Origin: Olleya marilimosa CAM030
GTDB lineage: Bacteria; Bacteroidota; Bacteroidia; Flavobacteriales; Flavobacteriaceae
Direction of reading: 5' to 3'
Assembly (NCBI RefSeq): GCF_000518485.1
Contig: NZ_JADR01000001.1
Coordinates: 124,001 to 188,000 of the forward strand
DNA: 64,000 nucleotides
In this document: one piece after another, positions 8,440-16,070 of the stretch
How positions within the stretch are numbered: the stretch's first letter is position 1
How the letters are laid out: each line of letters opens with the position of its first letter
Translations under genes and position numbers: made by a program
The notes under the pieces: model-generated
The model's database searches: none
What the model was told of the DNA's origin: nothing
The model's input: the letters and a program-made list of their open reading frames with translations, nothing else

Positions 8440-9169
8440 AATGGTATTAGCAATTCTTATAAAGCCATTTGTGGCGAGAGCGTACCGACAGTTAAGCGAA
8501 CAGAGCAAATGGCATTATTTTAGAATTGGTTATGCCATACCTGTTTTTCGCTGTCCCGAAAAACATTAAAGGCTTCATCTATTATAAACCCCTTAAAATG
8601 TGTGAGGCAAAGGTTCGGTTTTTAAGAATTATCGAGCAAAGACCAAAGTAGGCTTTGCCGTTAATTCTGTTAAGAAAATCGAGGCTTTGACTTTCCGATT
8701 ACAAGCGGACTGGATTCACGGTTTTGGCTTGGGAATGTAGCGTTCCTTCCCATCGAAGCGGGAAGGGGAAGCGGAATGGAAAACCAAAAATGGGGATTGG
8801 GTCCAAGATTTTTTATAGAGAAGCTCTTTGCCCGAAATGTAGCTTTTCGCGAAATGTAGCGGTAAAGTGCTGAACGGTTTATAAAACGAATTATTCTTTT
8901 GAAGTAGGGTTTTAAAGCGGACTTGACTTTAAAGATGTAGATTGGAATAGAGTTTGACCACTTCCCGAATTTTCTCGGGAATGAGTGGGCAAGTGGAATG
9001 GAAATCGGAATCTTTGAAGTTGTGTCCAAGACCTTTTTTGAGTGAAGCTCTTTTTCCAAAATGTAGAGCAACGAAATGTAGGGAAATGTGCTAAACGGAA
9101 TAATATGGCAGAAGTATAATTAAAAATCCAGTTTAGTTAGGTACTGGATAAACCTTTAACAATGTTTCT
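8440..9169. repeat. Noncoding stretch with a diverged tandem duplication
   Basis: No convincing gene lies in these 730 bases. Two related blocks, about 8757-8877 and 8980-9098, share GTCCAAGA, a T run, GAAGCTCTTT, AAATGTAG twice, and AAGTGCTGAACGG or AATGTGCTAAACGG, in the same order. The 7-mer AATGTAG occurs at 8734, 8836, 8853, 9060 and 9075, with GATGTAG at 8934. The block is comparatively G+C rich. The function is unknown; it could be a structural RNA, a replication or transfer site, or decayed sequence. Confidence 0.6.
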
Positions 9170-10006
9170 TTAAACCATTGCATATATTTCATCAAACAAA
9201 ACCTTATCCAACCTTTCCTGTTGCGAAAAGGTCTTTTTCAAGGTATTGTGAAGCATCCAATTAAAGGCGTTATAACCTACCCATAAATTTGGTTTTGAAT
9301 AAGCTGGAAACGGTTCATCGTTGATAAGCTCTATAACCTCACGGGATTTTTTTGATGGGTCATCGTTTTTGTCGCTACATTCATATCGGAACAATTTCGT
9401 TTTTTCCAATATGTCTTTTACAAATGCCTTGGTATCGATAAGTTCGATTTCTTCCATTTCCCTGAATTTCCTTGTGATTTCGTAGTATTCATTATTTAGA
9501 AACTTATCAAATAGCAAGTTCAATTTCGGCATTATTAAATCTGTATTGTTTTTGCTGTGCTTTATTGAAAATGCTATTTCTGATTGAGCAACGTGCAAGC
9601 CATTGGTGCATACTTCTCTATAAAATCCAAAATGCCCGGAAGTCTTTTCGCTTCCGTCATAGGAATTTTTGAAACGCAACATCGGTAATATCTTATCCTG
9701 TTCATTCTTCAACGAAAACTGATTATGGTCCTCGATTATAAAGTCGGCAATGAAAGACCTGTCATTTCTGTTAATCGTGCGTTTATGATATTTCAGATTG
9801 GCATCCAGTAATAGCTGTTCGGCTTTTTTGAAAAACAATTCATTTGGAATATGGCCATAACTGTTCGAGACCACATTCACAATTTTGTCATTGGAAATAA
9901 CGGCATTTTCAAGTCCTCTTCGAGACTCCATACCAGTAATAATTTTTAACGATTTCATTTCATTTGAAACGAAAATTTCATCTTGTTGTAAACGATTTAA
10001 ATACAT
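9170..10006 (-). CDS. DUF932 domain protein
   Basis: A 278-residue member of the DUF932 family of phage/plasmid-type proteins. Recognisable segments are MLRFKNSYDGSEKTSGHFGF and REVCTNGLHVAQSE (about 115-145), followed by a helical C-terminal half. The biochemical function of the family is not established; it is common on conjugative elements and phages. It lies alone between a terminator (10045-10080) and the repeat-rich noncoding region, so it probably has its own promoter in the 10007-10044 gap. Confidence 0.82.
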   Translation of the reverse strand: MYLNRLQQDEIFVSNEMKSLKIITGMESRRGLENAVISNDKIVNVVSNSYGHIPNELFFKKAEQLLLDANLKYHKRTINRNDRSFIADFIIEDHNQFSLKNEQDKILPMLRFKNSYDGSEKTSGHFGFYREVCTNGLHVAQSEIAFSIKHSKNNTDLIMPKLNLLFDKFLNNEYYEITRKFREMEEIELIDTKAFVKDILEKTKLFRYECSDKNDDPSKKSREVIELINDEPFPAYSKPNLWVGYNAFNWMLHNTLKKTFSQQERLDKVLFDEIYAMV

Positions 10007-10044
10007 AATATTTGATTTTAGACCTGTCTGAAGACAGATATGAT

Positions 10045-10080
10045 TAAAAAAAGAAAGCCTACTCTTGCGAGCAGGCTTTC
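10045..10080 (-). terminator. Terminator after the 135-aa gene
   Basis: The minus strand reads GAAAGCCT-(12 nt)-AGGCTTTC followed by seven T. The stem is 10053-10060 with 10073-10080. Confidence 0.8.
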
Positions 10081-10102
10081 ACATTTGAAGACATTAGCTT
10101 CA

Positions 10103-10510
10103 TTAAAGTTCAAATTTTAGAATCTGTTCTTCAATCTCTGATTTACGTTGTTCCAAAGTGGACTGTAAATGTGTAGTTACCAACTTGATTAAATTCGTGT
10201 TGGTCGTCTTGAATTCCAGATTACGTGAGTCCCTTATATGGAAGGAACTCGAACCATCCTGATTGTAATTGAACTTGGTAAGCTCGTTCAATGTTTCCGT
10301 CAACCGTTCACGTTGATTAGCCAGACCTCTCAATTTTTCAAACTTTTGAATTCTGTCATCCAAATTAATCTCTGGTTTTTTGGCTACCACGAGCTTTTCC
10401 GGTGTAACAGCTTTTCCGATAGCTTCCTCGGTCAACTTCTTTTGAACTTCCTTTTTAACGGTTGCATTTACTTTTTTTGCTGTTCCGTTTGATTTTACTT
10501 TTGTTTCCAT
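10103..10510 (-). CDS. Basic coiled-coil protein of the mobile element, unknown function
   Basis: A 135-residue protein with a Lys/Val/Ala-rich N-terminus (1-45, METKVKSNGTAKKVNATVKK) of the type seen in DNA-associated proteins. A predicted coiled coil (about 52-78, IQKFEKLRGLANQRERLTET) and a second helix at the end (115-135) follow. It is single-gene, ended by a clear terminator, and near the right end of the element. I do not recognise a named family; a structural or nucleoid-type role is only a guess. Confidence 0.65.
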   Translation of the reverse strand: METKVKSNGTAKKVNATVKKEVQKKLTEEAIGKAVTPEKLVVAKKPEINLDDRIQKFEKLRGLANQRERLTETLNELTKFNYNQDGSSSFHIRDSRNLEFKTTNTNLIKLVTTHLQSTLEQRKSEIEEQILKFEL

Positions 10511-10866
10511 AATTAAATGATTTTAGATTAAACAATATTTGAGCAAAACCCAAACGGAAGACAAAATTTTAGAGTGGAAAGGAAACGGAATAAATAAGCG
10601 AGGGAAGAAGCGATGGCTTTATGCCGTCCCTTTTCCGAAAAATATTTTGCGACGTTTATATTTCGGTAATATTGTATGAATACTCTCTTCCTCTAAATAT
10701 GTATAGAAGTTAGCCGTGAAATAGACCTATGATTAATAGTTAATTACTTGGTCTTTGGTGTATTACTAATGCAAATCTGAAAAGATATTATGAGGATAAT
10801 AAGGTTAAAAAAAACGTAATTTGAAGAAGTATTTATTGTCATAAAATAAATGACTTTTTATATTGG

Positions 10867-10893
10867 TTTGAATTAATACAAATTATATATTTG
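10867..10893 (+). promoter_or_regulatory. Bacteroidota-type promoter reading toward the tRNA fragment
   Basis: TTTG at 10867-10870 and TATATTTG (TAnnTTTG) at 10886-10893, spaced 15 bases, slightly shorter than usual. No open frame follows before the terminator at 11040-11067. Confidence 0.5.
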
Positions 10894-11016
10894 CACCATC
10901 AGAAAGTAAAGCATTTTACTTTAAGTTCATTTATAATATCGTCAACAAATCGGCTAACAGTAAAGTTTCGGAATCTGTAACTGGTTGATATATATAATAT
11001 TATGGGGAAAGGGTAT

Positions 11017-11035
11017 AATCCTGCCACCCCGACCA
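11017..11035 (+). other. attR: duplicated 3' end of a tRNA-Pro gene
   Basis: AATCCTGCCACCCCGACCA reads as the distal T-arm, the acceptor 3' strand (CACCCCG), the discriminator A and the encoded CCA of a bacterial tRNA-Pro that starts CGGGGTG. The 60 bases before it do not form the rest of a tRNA, so it is a fragment. Integration into tRNA 3' ends leaves such copies at one element boundary. A terminator follows directly, as expected behind the original tRNA gene. The intact tRNA-Pro should lie beyond the left window edge. Confidence 0.65.
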
Positions 11036-11039
11036 AAAA

Positions 11040-11067
11040 AGCTTCAGTTATACTGAAGCTTTTTTTA
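11040..11067 (+). terminator. Terminator directly after the tRNA-Pro fragment
   Basis: AGCTTCAGT-TAT-ACTGAAGCT followed by seven T. It has A residues on the other side, so it can also act for the minus-strand lipoprotein gene ending at 11068. Confidence 0.85.
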
Positions 11068-11547
11068 TTATTCTAATTTTATATAATTCTCCGAATATAT
11101 TCTAGATCCATTCTCATCTAATTCTATTTGATTAAATCTATTTTCTGAGAGTATTAGCTCATATTCAAAGGTTTTGCGAAGCTTCATTATGTTATCCATT
11201 GTTAACGAACCATATTCAACATTTTCTGTAAGGATATTATCGTTAATGTTGTAATTTCCAAAAGCAAACCATTCAGTTGAATCTGCAGGTCTTTTTTTAC
11301 TCCACATAAATTTACCGTCAGTATAAAGTTTTATTTGTTTTTGTTTAGAATCCGAAACTGTGGAATCTTTAATTTGGTCATTTACATAGTTGTAGTAGCT
11401 TACCAATTGCCATGCACCTTGTAATGATTCCTTTTTAAATATTGATTTACTCTCTGTAAGTTCTTCTTCGTTTGGTTGTTTATATTTAGTGTTATTGCAA
11501 GAAAAACATAACAATAGTAAGGTTGAAATTAGTACTTTAGTTTTCAT
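11068..11547 (-). CDS. Lipocalin-like lipoprotein
   Basis: A 159-residue predicted lipoprotein with signal peptide and lipobox (LLLLCFSC, Cys17). The body has features of the small Bacteroidota lipocalin-like/DUF4488-type beta barrels: LQGAWQLVSYYNYV at about 41-54, IKLYTDGKFMWSKK at about 71-84, and a late NRFNQIELDENG strand. Such proteins sit in the outer membrane or face the periplasm; the ligand is unknown. It is the first chromosomal gene after the element boundary and is isolated. Family assignment is by pattern only. Confidence 0.7.
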   Translation of the reverse strand: MKTKVLISTLLLLCFSCNNTKYKQPNEEELTESKSIFKKESLQGAWQLVSYYNYVNDQIKDSTVSDSKQKQIKLYTDGKFMWSKKRPADSTEWFAFGNYNINDNILTENVEYGSLTMDNIMKLRKTFEYELILSENRFNQIELDENGSRIYSENYIKLE

Positions 11548-11634
11548 AATTTGCAGATTAAATTATTGATATACTACAATTTACAAAAAAAAAGAATTGT
11601 TTTTATGTTAGACTAAAGATTAATTTATAAGTTA

Positions 11635-11787
11635 TTAAAACCACTTAAAATAGAAACCAGAGATTACTACAGCTAGCACTAACATTATTAATATTATTGC
11701 TACAAAACTACCTGTAAATTTTGTGGTTTTATCTTTTTGCAAAATGTAATCTTTTCTGTCTTCGTTTTTATCTTTTATTAAGCTCAT
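11635..11787 (-). CDS. 50-aa single-membrane-helix protein
   Basis: A short open frame with a good start (ATG at 11787) reading MSLIKDKNEDRKDYIL, then a charged stretch and one hydrophobic helix (residues 27-45, SFVAIILIMLVLAVVISGF), ending FKWF. It lies 11 bp downstream of the aldehyde dehydrogenase gene on the same strand and is probably co-transcribed with it. It shows a positive-inside topology. No family is recognised. Confidence 0.6.
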   Translation of the reverse strand: MSLIKDKNEDRKDYILQKDKTTKFTGSFVAIILIMLVLAVVISGFYFKWF

Positions 11788-11798
11788 AATTTTTTGTT

Positions 11799-13163
11799 TT
11801 ATTTATTAATGTATACTGTTTTTGTGTTTACGAATTCTAAAATACCTTCTTTAGATAATTCACGACCATAACCAGAAGCTTTAGTTCCGCCAAAAGGAAG
11901 TCTAGGATCTGATTTTACCATTTCGTTTATAAATAAAGCACCATCAGGAATTTGACTTATATGGTCATATATATTATCTATGTTGTTTGTAAAAATCATT
12001 GTCCCTAATCCAAATCTTGAGTTAGTGGCTAATTGCATAGCTTCTTTATAGTCTTTAGCTTTAACGACTGCTGCTACAGGTCCAAAAGTTTCTTCATCAA
12101 AAACAGGCATACCAGGAGTTACATTTGTAATAATTGTGGGTTGGTATTTTGCTTTTTCTCTATTGTTTCCAAAGTGTAATTTAGCACCTTTTTGTAGAGA
12201 TTGACTAACTTGTTTTTCTAGTTCTTCTGCTAAATCTTCTCTTGCCATTACACTCATATAGGTTTCTTGATTCAATGGATCACCATACTTTAAGGTTTTA
12301 ATTTTTTGAGTGAATTGCTCTAAGAAAGTATCATAAATTTTTTCAGTAACAATGAAACGTTTTGCAGCAATACAACTTTGACCATTATTTTGCATCCTAG
12401 CGCTAACCATAGTGTCCAAGTACTTATCTAAATCGGCATCGTCCAATATAACGCAAGCATTGTTTCCTCCTAACTCTAAAACTGTTTTTTTAAGGCTATT
12501 TCCAGCAATTGAAGCTATGCTTTTTCCTGCTTTTTCACTGCCAGTTAGTGTCACTGCTTTGACAATATCATTTTCTATAACAGCTTCTAAGTCTTTATGA
12601 TTGATTAATAGAGTTTGAAAACAGCCTTTAGGGTATCCAGCATCTAATAACAATTTTTCGATTGCAATTGCTGTACCTGTTGAATTTGAGGCGTGTTTCA
12701 AAAGCCCAACGTTACCAGCTGTTATTGTCGGTACTGCAAACCTAAACACTTGCCAAAAGGGATAATTCCAAGGCATTATGGAAAGTATGGTACCTAATGG
12801 ATCGTAGCTTATAAAGCTTTCATTAGCTTCGGTTTTAATAATTTGATCTGCTAAAAAGTTATCTGCGTTAGCTATGTAAAAATCACAAAGTAATGCGCAT
12901 TTTTCGATTTCAGCTATACCTTGCGTTATGGGTTTACCCATTTCATTAGCCATTAATCTTGCATATTCTTCTTTATTTTCTTCTAATAAATTAGCTAGAT
13001 TTTGTAATAGTTTAGTTCTATCAGATATTTCGGTTTGACTCCATGTTTTAAATGTTGAATCTGAACGTGTTAAGATATTCGAAATCTCTTCAGAAGTATG
13101 ATAATCATATTTATCAATTACTTCACCTGTATAAGGATTGGTTGTAGTTATTTGCTTTTTCAT
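11799..13163 (-). CDS. gabD: NAD(P)-dependent succinate-semialdehyde dehydrogenase
   Basis: A 454-residue aldehyde dehydrogenase that oxidises succinate semialdehyde to succinate (GABA shunt type). The fold-typical sites are all present: PWNYPFWQ (131-138), the glycine motif LTGSEKAGKS (206-215), the general base Glu230 in LELGG, the catalytic Cys264 in NGQSCIAAKRF, and EETFGPVAAV in the C-terminal third. The length agrees with the short SSADH class (450-460). Substrate choice within the family is inferred from overall likeness. The 50-aa membrane protein follows it, and the stress operon starting at 13344 is divergent. Confidence 0.88.
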   Translation of the reverse strand: MKKQITTTNPYTGEVIDKYDYHTSEEISNILTRSDSTFKTWSQTEISDRTKLLQNLANLLEENKEEYARLMANEMGKPITQGIAEIEKCALLCDFYIANADNFLADQIIKTEANESFISYDPLGTILSIMPWNYPFWQVFRFAVPTITAGNVGLLKHASNSTGTAIAIEKLLLDAGYPKGCFQTLLINHKDLEAVIENDIVKAVTLTGSEKAGKSIASIAGNSLKKTVLELGGNNACVILDDADLDKYLDTMVSARMQNNGQSCIAAKRFIVTEKIYDTFLEQFTQKIKTLKYGDPLNQETYMSVMAREDLAEELEKQVSQSLQKGAKLHFGNNREKAKYQPTIITNVTPGMPVFDEETFGPVAAVVKAKDYKEAMQLATNSRFGLGTMIFTNNIDNIYDHISQIPDGALFINEMVKSDPRLPFGGTKASGYGRELSKEGILEFVNTKTVYINK

Positions 13164-13283
13164 TGGTTTTATTTTTGTTAAAATTATGAATTATCCATAT
13201 TAATATTCGTCTTGAATCTTATTTTAACATAGATTTATCAATTTATTTAAAGTTTTATTAAGAATAATTAAATCGATAAATTT

Positions 13284-13291
13284 TATCTTTG
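13284..13291 (+). promoter_or_regulatory. -7 box of the YtxH operon
   Basis: TATCTTTG matches TAnnTTTG 53 bp before the ATG of the YtxH gene. A distinct -33 element is not clear. Confidence 0.5.
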
Positions 13292-13343
13292 TTACAAGCT
13301 GATACGAGCAATCAGTATAATTATTAACCAAAAAAAAATAAAA

Positions 13344-13670
13344 ATGAGCAAGAACACAAATACAGCATTAGGACTATTATTAGGAGGAGCAATTGGAGCA
13401 ACTTTAGGAATATTATTTGCACCAGACAAAGGTGTTAACACAAGAAAAAAACTTAAAGATGACGCTATTGCAACTAAAGATAAATTAGCAGATAGTGCTT
13501 TACAATTAAAAGATCAAGTAGCAAGTACAATTACGTCTCAAAAACATAGTTTAGATTCTCAATTAGAAACTGTGATTTCTGATGCTAGTTATAAAGCAGA
13601 CGATGTAATTACTACGTTAGAGAGTAAATTAAAAGATTTAAAAGCGAAGAATAAAAAACTTCAAAAATAG
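13344..13670 (+). CDS. YtxH domain protein
   Basis: A 108-residue protein with one N-terminal glycine-rich membrane segment (ALGLLLGGAIGATLGILFAP, residues 8-27) followed by a long Lys/Asp/Ala-rich amphipathic helix. That is the layout of YtxH (general-stress/cell-envelope) proteins. It is the first gene of an operon with a holin-like membrane protein, a small protein, a hemerythrin and topoisomerase IB. The stop TAG is directly adjacent to the next ATG (13671). The function of the family is not established; a role under osmotic or desiccation stress is inferred from the context. Confidence 0.82.
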   Translation: MSKNTNTALGLLLGGAIGATLGILFAPDKGVNTRKKLKDDAIATKDKLADSALQLKDQVASTITSQKHSLDSQLETVISDASYKADDVITTLESKLKDLKAKNKKLQK

Positions 13671-14018
13671 ATGACTGTTTTTGAATCCATACAAGATACT
13701 TCAAATCAAGCGATTGATAAAGGCGAAGAATATCTGAAAAAATCTCACGAGTATTATAAACTAAAGGTTTTCCAACAACTGACTATGTCAATTAGTCTAG
13801 TTTTAAAATCATTATTAATAGGTGGATTAATACTTATAGGATTTGTTTTTATAGCAGTAGCAAGCGCAATTGCTATAGGTAACATGTTAGATAGTTTTTC
13901 ACTTGGTTTTTTAATTGTTGGCCTAATTTTTATGGTGTTTTCTGTAATAATTTACCTTATTAGAAAACAAATAAATAGTAAGGTTATTCAGTCACTTTCT
14001 AAAACATTTTTTGAATAA
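13671..14018 (+). CDS. Two-helix membrane protein, holin-X-like
   Basis: A 115-residue protein with a soluble, charged N-terminus and two membrane helices (about 45-68 and 75-97). It resembles the phage-holin-like/Holin-X type small proteins that accompany YtxH genes. It starts directly at the previous stop and its own TAA shares one base with the next start (TAATG), so translation is coupled. No lytic function is implied; the role is probably in envelope stress. The name is by general layout. Confidence 0.65.
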   Translation: MTVFESIQDTSNQAIDKGEEYLKKSHEYYKLKVFQQLTMSISLVLKSLLIGGLILIGFVFIAVASAIAIGNMLDSFSLGFLIVGLIFMVFSVIIYLIRKQINSKVIQSLSKTFFE

Positions 14019-14221
14019 TGATAAAGCAATATAAAACAGAAAACGATTTAGAAAAAGACTTAAAAAGACTAAGTCTTGAAAAGCAAATTGCATGGGAAGA
14101 GTTAAAAGCTATTAAAGGTGATTTTAAAGAAGCTGTACAGCCTCCAAATTGGTTACAAACAGGATATAAAATGTTTACAAAATTTGGAATGATGATGTTA
14201 TTTAAAAAAATAATTAAATAA
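14018..14221 (+). CDS. Small basic protein of the YtxH operon
   Basis: A 67-residue, Lys-rich protein, MIKQYKTENDLEKDLKRLSL at the start, with a weakly hydrophobic C-terminus (MFTKFGMMMLFKKIIK). The start overlaps the preceding stop by one base. The sequence EELKAIKGDFKEAVQPPNWL is reminiscent of small proteins accompanying YtxH and holin-like genes in flavobacteria. No assigned function. Confidence 0.65.
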   Translation: MIKQYKTENDLEKDLKRLSLEKQIAWEELKAIKGDFKEAVQPPNWLQTGYKMFTKFGMMMLFKKIIK

Positions 14222-14243
14222 TCTAACCTATAAATATTGACCA

Positions 14244-14678
14244 ATGACCATATTTGAATCTATTAGAAAAGACCACGATACCCAAAGGGATTTATTAGAA
14301 AAACTAGTCAAAACCTCTGGAGATAGCAATGAAAGAGACGTACTATATAAGCAGCTAAAAAATGAGTTGAATATTCATGCAGAAGCAGAAGAACGCCATT
14401 TTTACAAGCCACTTATAAGTAACGATATGATGCAGGAAAAAGCAAGACATGGTATTGCAGAACATCATGAAATTGATGAATTATTAGAACAATTAGACGA
14501 CACTGATTACAGTTCTTCAGCTTGGCTAAAAATAGCTAAAGACCTAAAGGAAAAAGTTGAGCATCATCTAGAGGATGAGGAACATACTTTTTTTCAATTA
14601 GCTGGAAAAGTGTTTAATGAACAACAAAAAACAGCTTTAGCAAAAGATTATCGATCTTACATGGACACAAATTTATAA
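14244..14678 (+). CDS. Hemerythrin HHE-domain protein
   Basis: A 144-residue four-helix HHE-type protein expected to bind a di-iron centre for oxygen or redox sensing. The histidine/acid pattern is visible: IRKDHDTQRDLLEK (His11), NIHAEAEERHFYKPL (about 46-60), GIAEHHEIDELLEQL (about 74-88) and EHHLEDEEHTFFQ (about 111-123). It is soluble, of normal length for bacterial single-domain HHE proteins. It lies 22 bp after the preceding gene and 10 bp before the topoisomerase, in the same operon. An oxidative or general-stress role is inferred. Confidence 0.88.
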   Translation: MTIFESIRKDHDTQRDLLEKLVKTSGDSNERDVLYKQLKNELNIHAEAEERHFYKPLISNDMMQEKARHGIAEHHEIDELLEQLDDTDYSSSAWLKIAKDLKEKVEHHLEDEEHTFFQLAGKVFNEQQKTALAKDYRSYMDTNL

Positions 14679-14687
14679 ACTTACTAA

Positions 14688-15764
14688 GTGAAAGCTTTAA
14701 ATAAAGACATTTACAATCAAATTCTTTTACAACCAGAACAGGTTATAGAAGAATTTGATTTGGTTTATACCAATCCCTCTCATTTAAAAATAATTAGAGA
14801 GCGTAAAGACGACGACTTTATTTTTAAGCTTAAAAATAAAGTGATTAAAGAGGAACGTGAAATTAACCGAATTAAACAATTGGTTATTCCTCCAGCGTGG
14901 AATAATGTAAAAATTTCTCAGCTTAAAAATGGTCATTTACAAGTAGTGGGTCGTGATGCAAAACAACGAAAGCAATATAGGTATCATCCTAAATGGAATA
15001 AAATTAGAAACCAGACCAAATTTTATAAGATGTACTTATTTGGTCAACAATTACCTAATATTAGAGCGCAAGTTGAAGCAGATTTAGACCAAACCACATG
15101 GACACAAACTAAAGTGCTAGCATTAATTGTAAGATTAATGGAAGAAACACATATACGGATTGGAAATGCACAATACGCTAAACGAAACGAAACGTACGGT
15201 TTAACTACATTACGCTCCAAGCACGTTAATACGTTTAAAGATAAAATTCAGTTTGAGTTTATTGGTAAAAAAGGTAAAGCACATAAAGTCTCTATTAGAA
15301 ATAAAAAGCTAATAAAATTAGTTAATAAATGCGAAGAAATTCCTGGTTGGGAGTTATTTCAGTATTACGATGATCATGGCGAAAAACAAAAGGTAGATAG
15401 TGCCATGTTAAATAATTACTTGCAAGATTTATGTGGTACGTTGTTTACAGCAAAAGATTTTAGGACTTGGGCAGCCAGTATTATTTGTTTTGAAACCTTG
15501 AAAGACTTAGGGTATACTGAAGACCCTAAATTAAATAAAGAGAATATTTTACACGCAATGGATGTTACTGCTAATCAACTTGGCAATACTAGAAATGTGT
15601 GTCGTAAATACTATATACATCCAGCAATTATTAAAAATTACGAAGAAGGTACCATTGTTAATTATTTTGAACCTCCTAAAATAAAGAAACAAATACCTAG
15701 TCACTTCACACCAATGGAAAGCGCTTTAATGCGACTTTTAAAATCGTATCAACCAGAATTTTAG
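14688..15764 (+). CDS. DNA topoisomerase IB (poxvirus/bacterial type)
   Basis: A 358-residue type IB topoisomerase that relaxes supercoils through a 3'-phosphotyrosine link. The start is GTG at 14688, 10 bp after the hemerythrin stop; the first ATG would remove part of the conserved N-terminal domain. The catalytic set is recognisable: Arg157 in HIRIGN, the Lys of GKKGKAHK (about 194-200), Arg259 in KDFRTW, and the nucleophile probably Tyr309 in NVCRKYYIHP. The family is sporadic in bacteria and often found with stress genes, as here. Confidence 0.92.
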   Translation: MKALNKDIYNQILLQPEQVIEEFDLVYTNPSHLKIIRERKDDDFIFKLKNKVIKEEREINRIKQLVIPPAWNNVKISQLKNGHLQVVGRDAKQRKQYRYHPKWNKIRNQTKFYKMYLFGQQLPNIRAQVEADLDQTTWTQTKVLALIVRLMEETHIRIGNAQYAKRNETYGLTTLRSKHVNTFKDKIQFEFIGKKGKAHKVSIRNKKLIKLVNKCEEIPGWELFQYYDDHGEKQKVDSAMLNNYLQDLCGTLFTAKDFRTWAASIICFETLKDLGYTEDPKLNKENILHAMDVTANQLGNTRNVCRKYYIHPAIIKNYEEGTIVNYFEPPKIKKQIPSHFTPMESALMRLLKSYQPEF

Positions 15765-15869
15765 GAACGTTAATCTTAAGACAATCTTAAATATTGTAGA
15801 CTTATGTTAAGTGCAGTTAAAGTCTTTGTAAATGCATGTTAAACAGTAGTATAGATAATCCCTTAAATT

Positions 15870-15877
15870 GTAATTTT
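15870..15877 (+). promoter_or_regulatory. -7 box upstream of the DUF1328 gene
   Basis: TAATTTTG matches TAnnTTTG and lies 25 bp before the ATG at 15902. Confidence 0.5.
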
Positions 15878-15901
15878 GATTAAAATTAAAAACAATTTAT
15901 C

Positions 15902-16060
15902 ATGCGTTGGACTATCTTTTTTATAATTCTAGCATTTATATCCGCTATTTTAGGTTTTGGTGACCTAGCAGGAAACTTAGCCTTTTTGGCAAAACTATGT
16001 TTTTTTGTATTTGTAGCATTGTTTATAGGTACGGTTTACAAATTTATATCAGAGCATTAA
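15902..16060 (+). CDS. DUF1328 family small membrane protein
   Basis: A 52-residue membrane protein with two hydrophobic helices (residues 3-20 and 28-47): MRWTIFFIILAFISAILGFG and LAFLAKLCFFVFVALFIG. The Gly-Phe-Gly turn and the length match DUF1328/YtjA proteins, which are associated with stress response in many bacteria. It has its own -7 box. It sits between the topoisomerase operon and the convergent ArsC-like gene. Confidence 0.75.
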   Translation: MRWTIFFIILAFISAILGFGDLAGNLAFLAKLCFFVFVALFIGTVYKFISEH

Positions 16061-16070
16061 ATCTTTTAAA

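Larger units (their letters stand above)
1..11035. mobile_element. Right part of an integrative mobilizable or conjugative element
   Basis: The segment carries a relaxase operon, SSB, DUF932, DUF6876 and a metal-efflux pump. It ends at a tRNA-Pro 3'-end fragment (11017-11035) immediately followed by a terminator. Its base composition is visibly richer in G+C than the AT-rich DNA from about 11070 onward, and every gene in it reads on the minus strand. No integrase and no VirB/Tra channel gene lies inside the window, so whether it is a self-transmissible ICE or only mobilizable cannot be decided here; the rest lies to the left. The right boundary is inferred from the tRNA fragment, not from seeing both att copies. 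Confidence 0.75.
10894..11067 (+). ncRNA. Possible small RNA ending at the tRNA-fragment terminator
   Basis: The stretch runs from a promoter-like sequence to a perfect terminator hairpin and contains no credible gene. If transcribed it would give a roughly 165-nt RNA that includes the tRNA-Pro 3' sequence. It could equally be just the recombined attR flank with chance promoter similarity. Together with 10511-10866, where I see no feature, it makes up the gap between the 135-aa gene and the first chromosomal gene. Confidence 0.3.

Noticed and set aside
8670-9071. Open frame of 133 codons on the minus strand in the element
   Set aside because: It covers both blocks of the tandem duplication, has an odd Ser/Phe/Pro/Lys-rich composition without domain-like pattern, and the repeats themselves explain the lack of stops.
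10958-11035. Possible complete tRNA gene ending at 11035
   Set aside because: Only the last 19 nt are tRNA-like. No CGGGGTG acceptor strand, D arm or anticodon arm is found in the preceding 60 bases.
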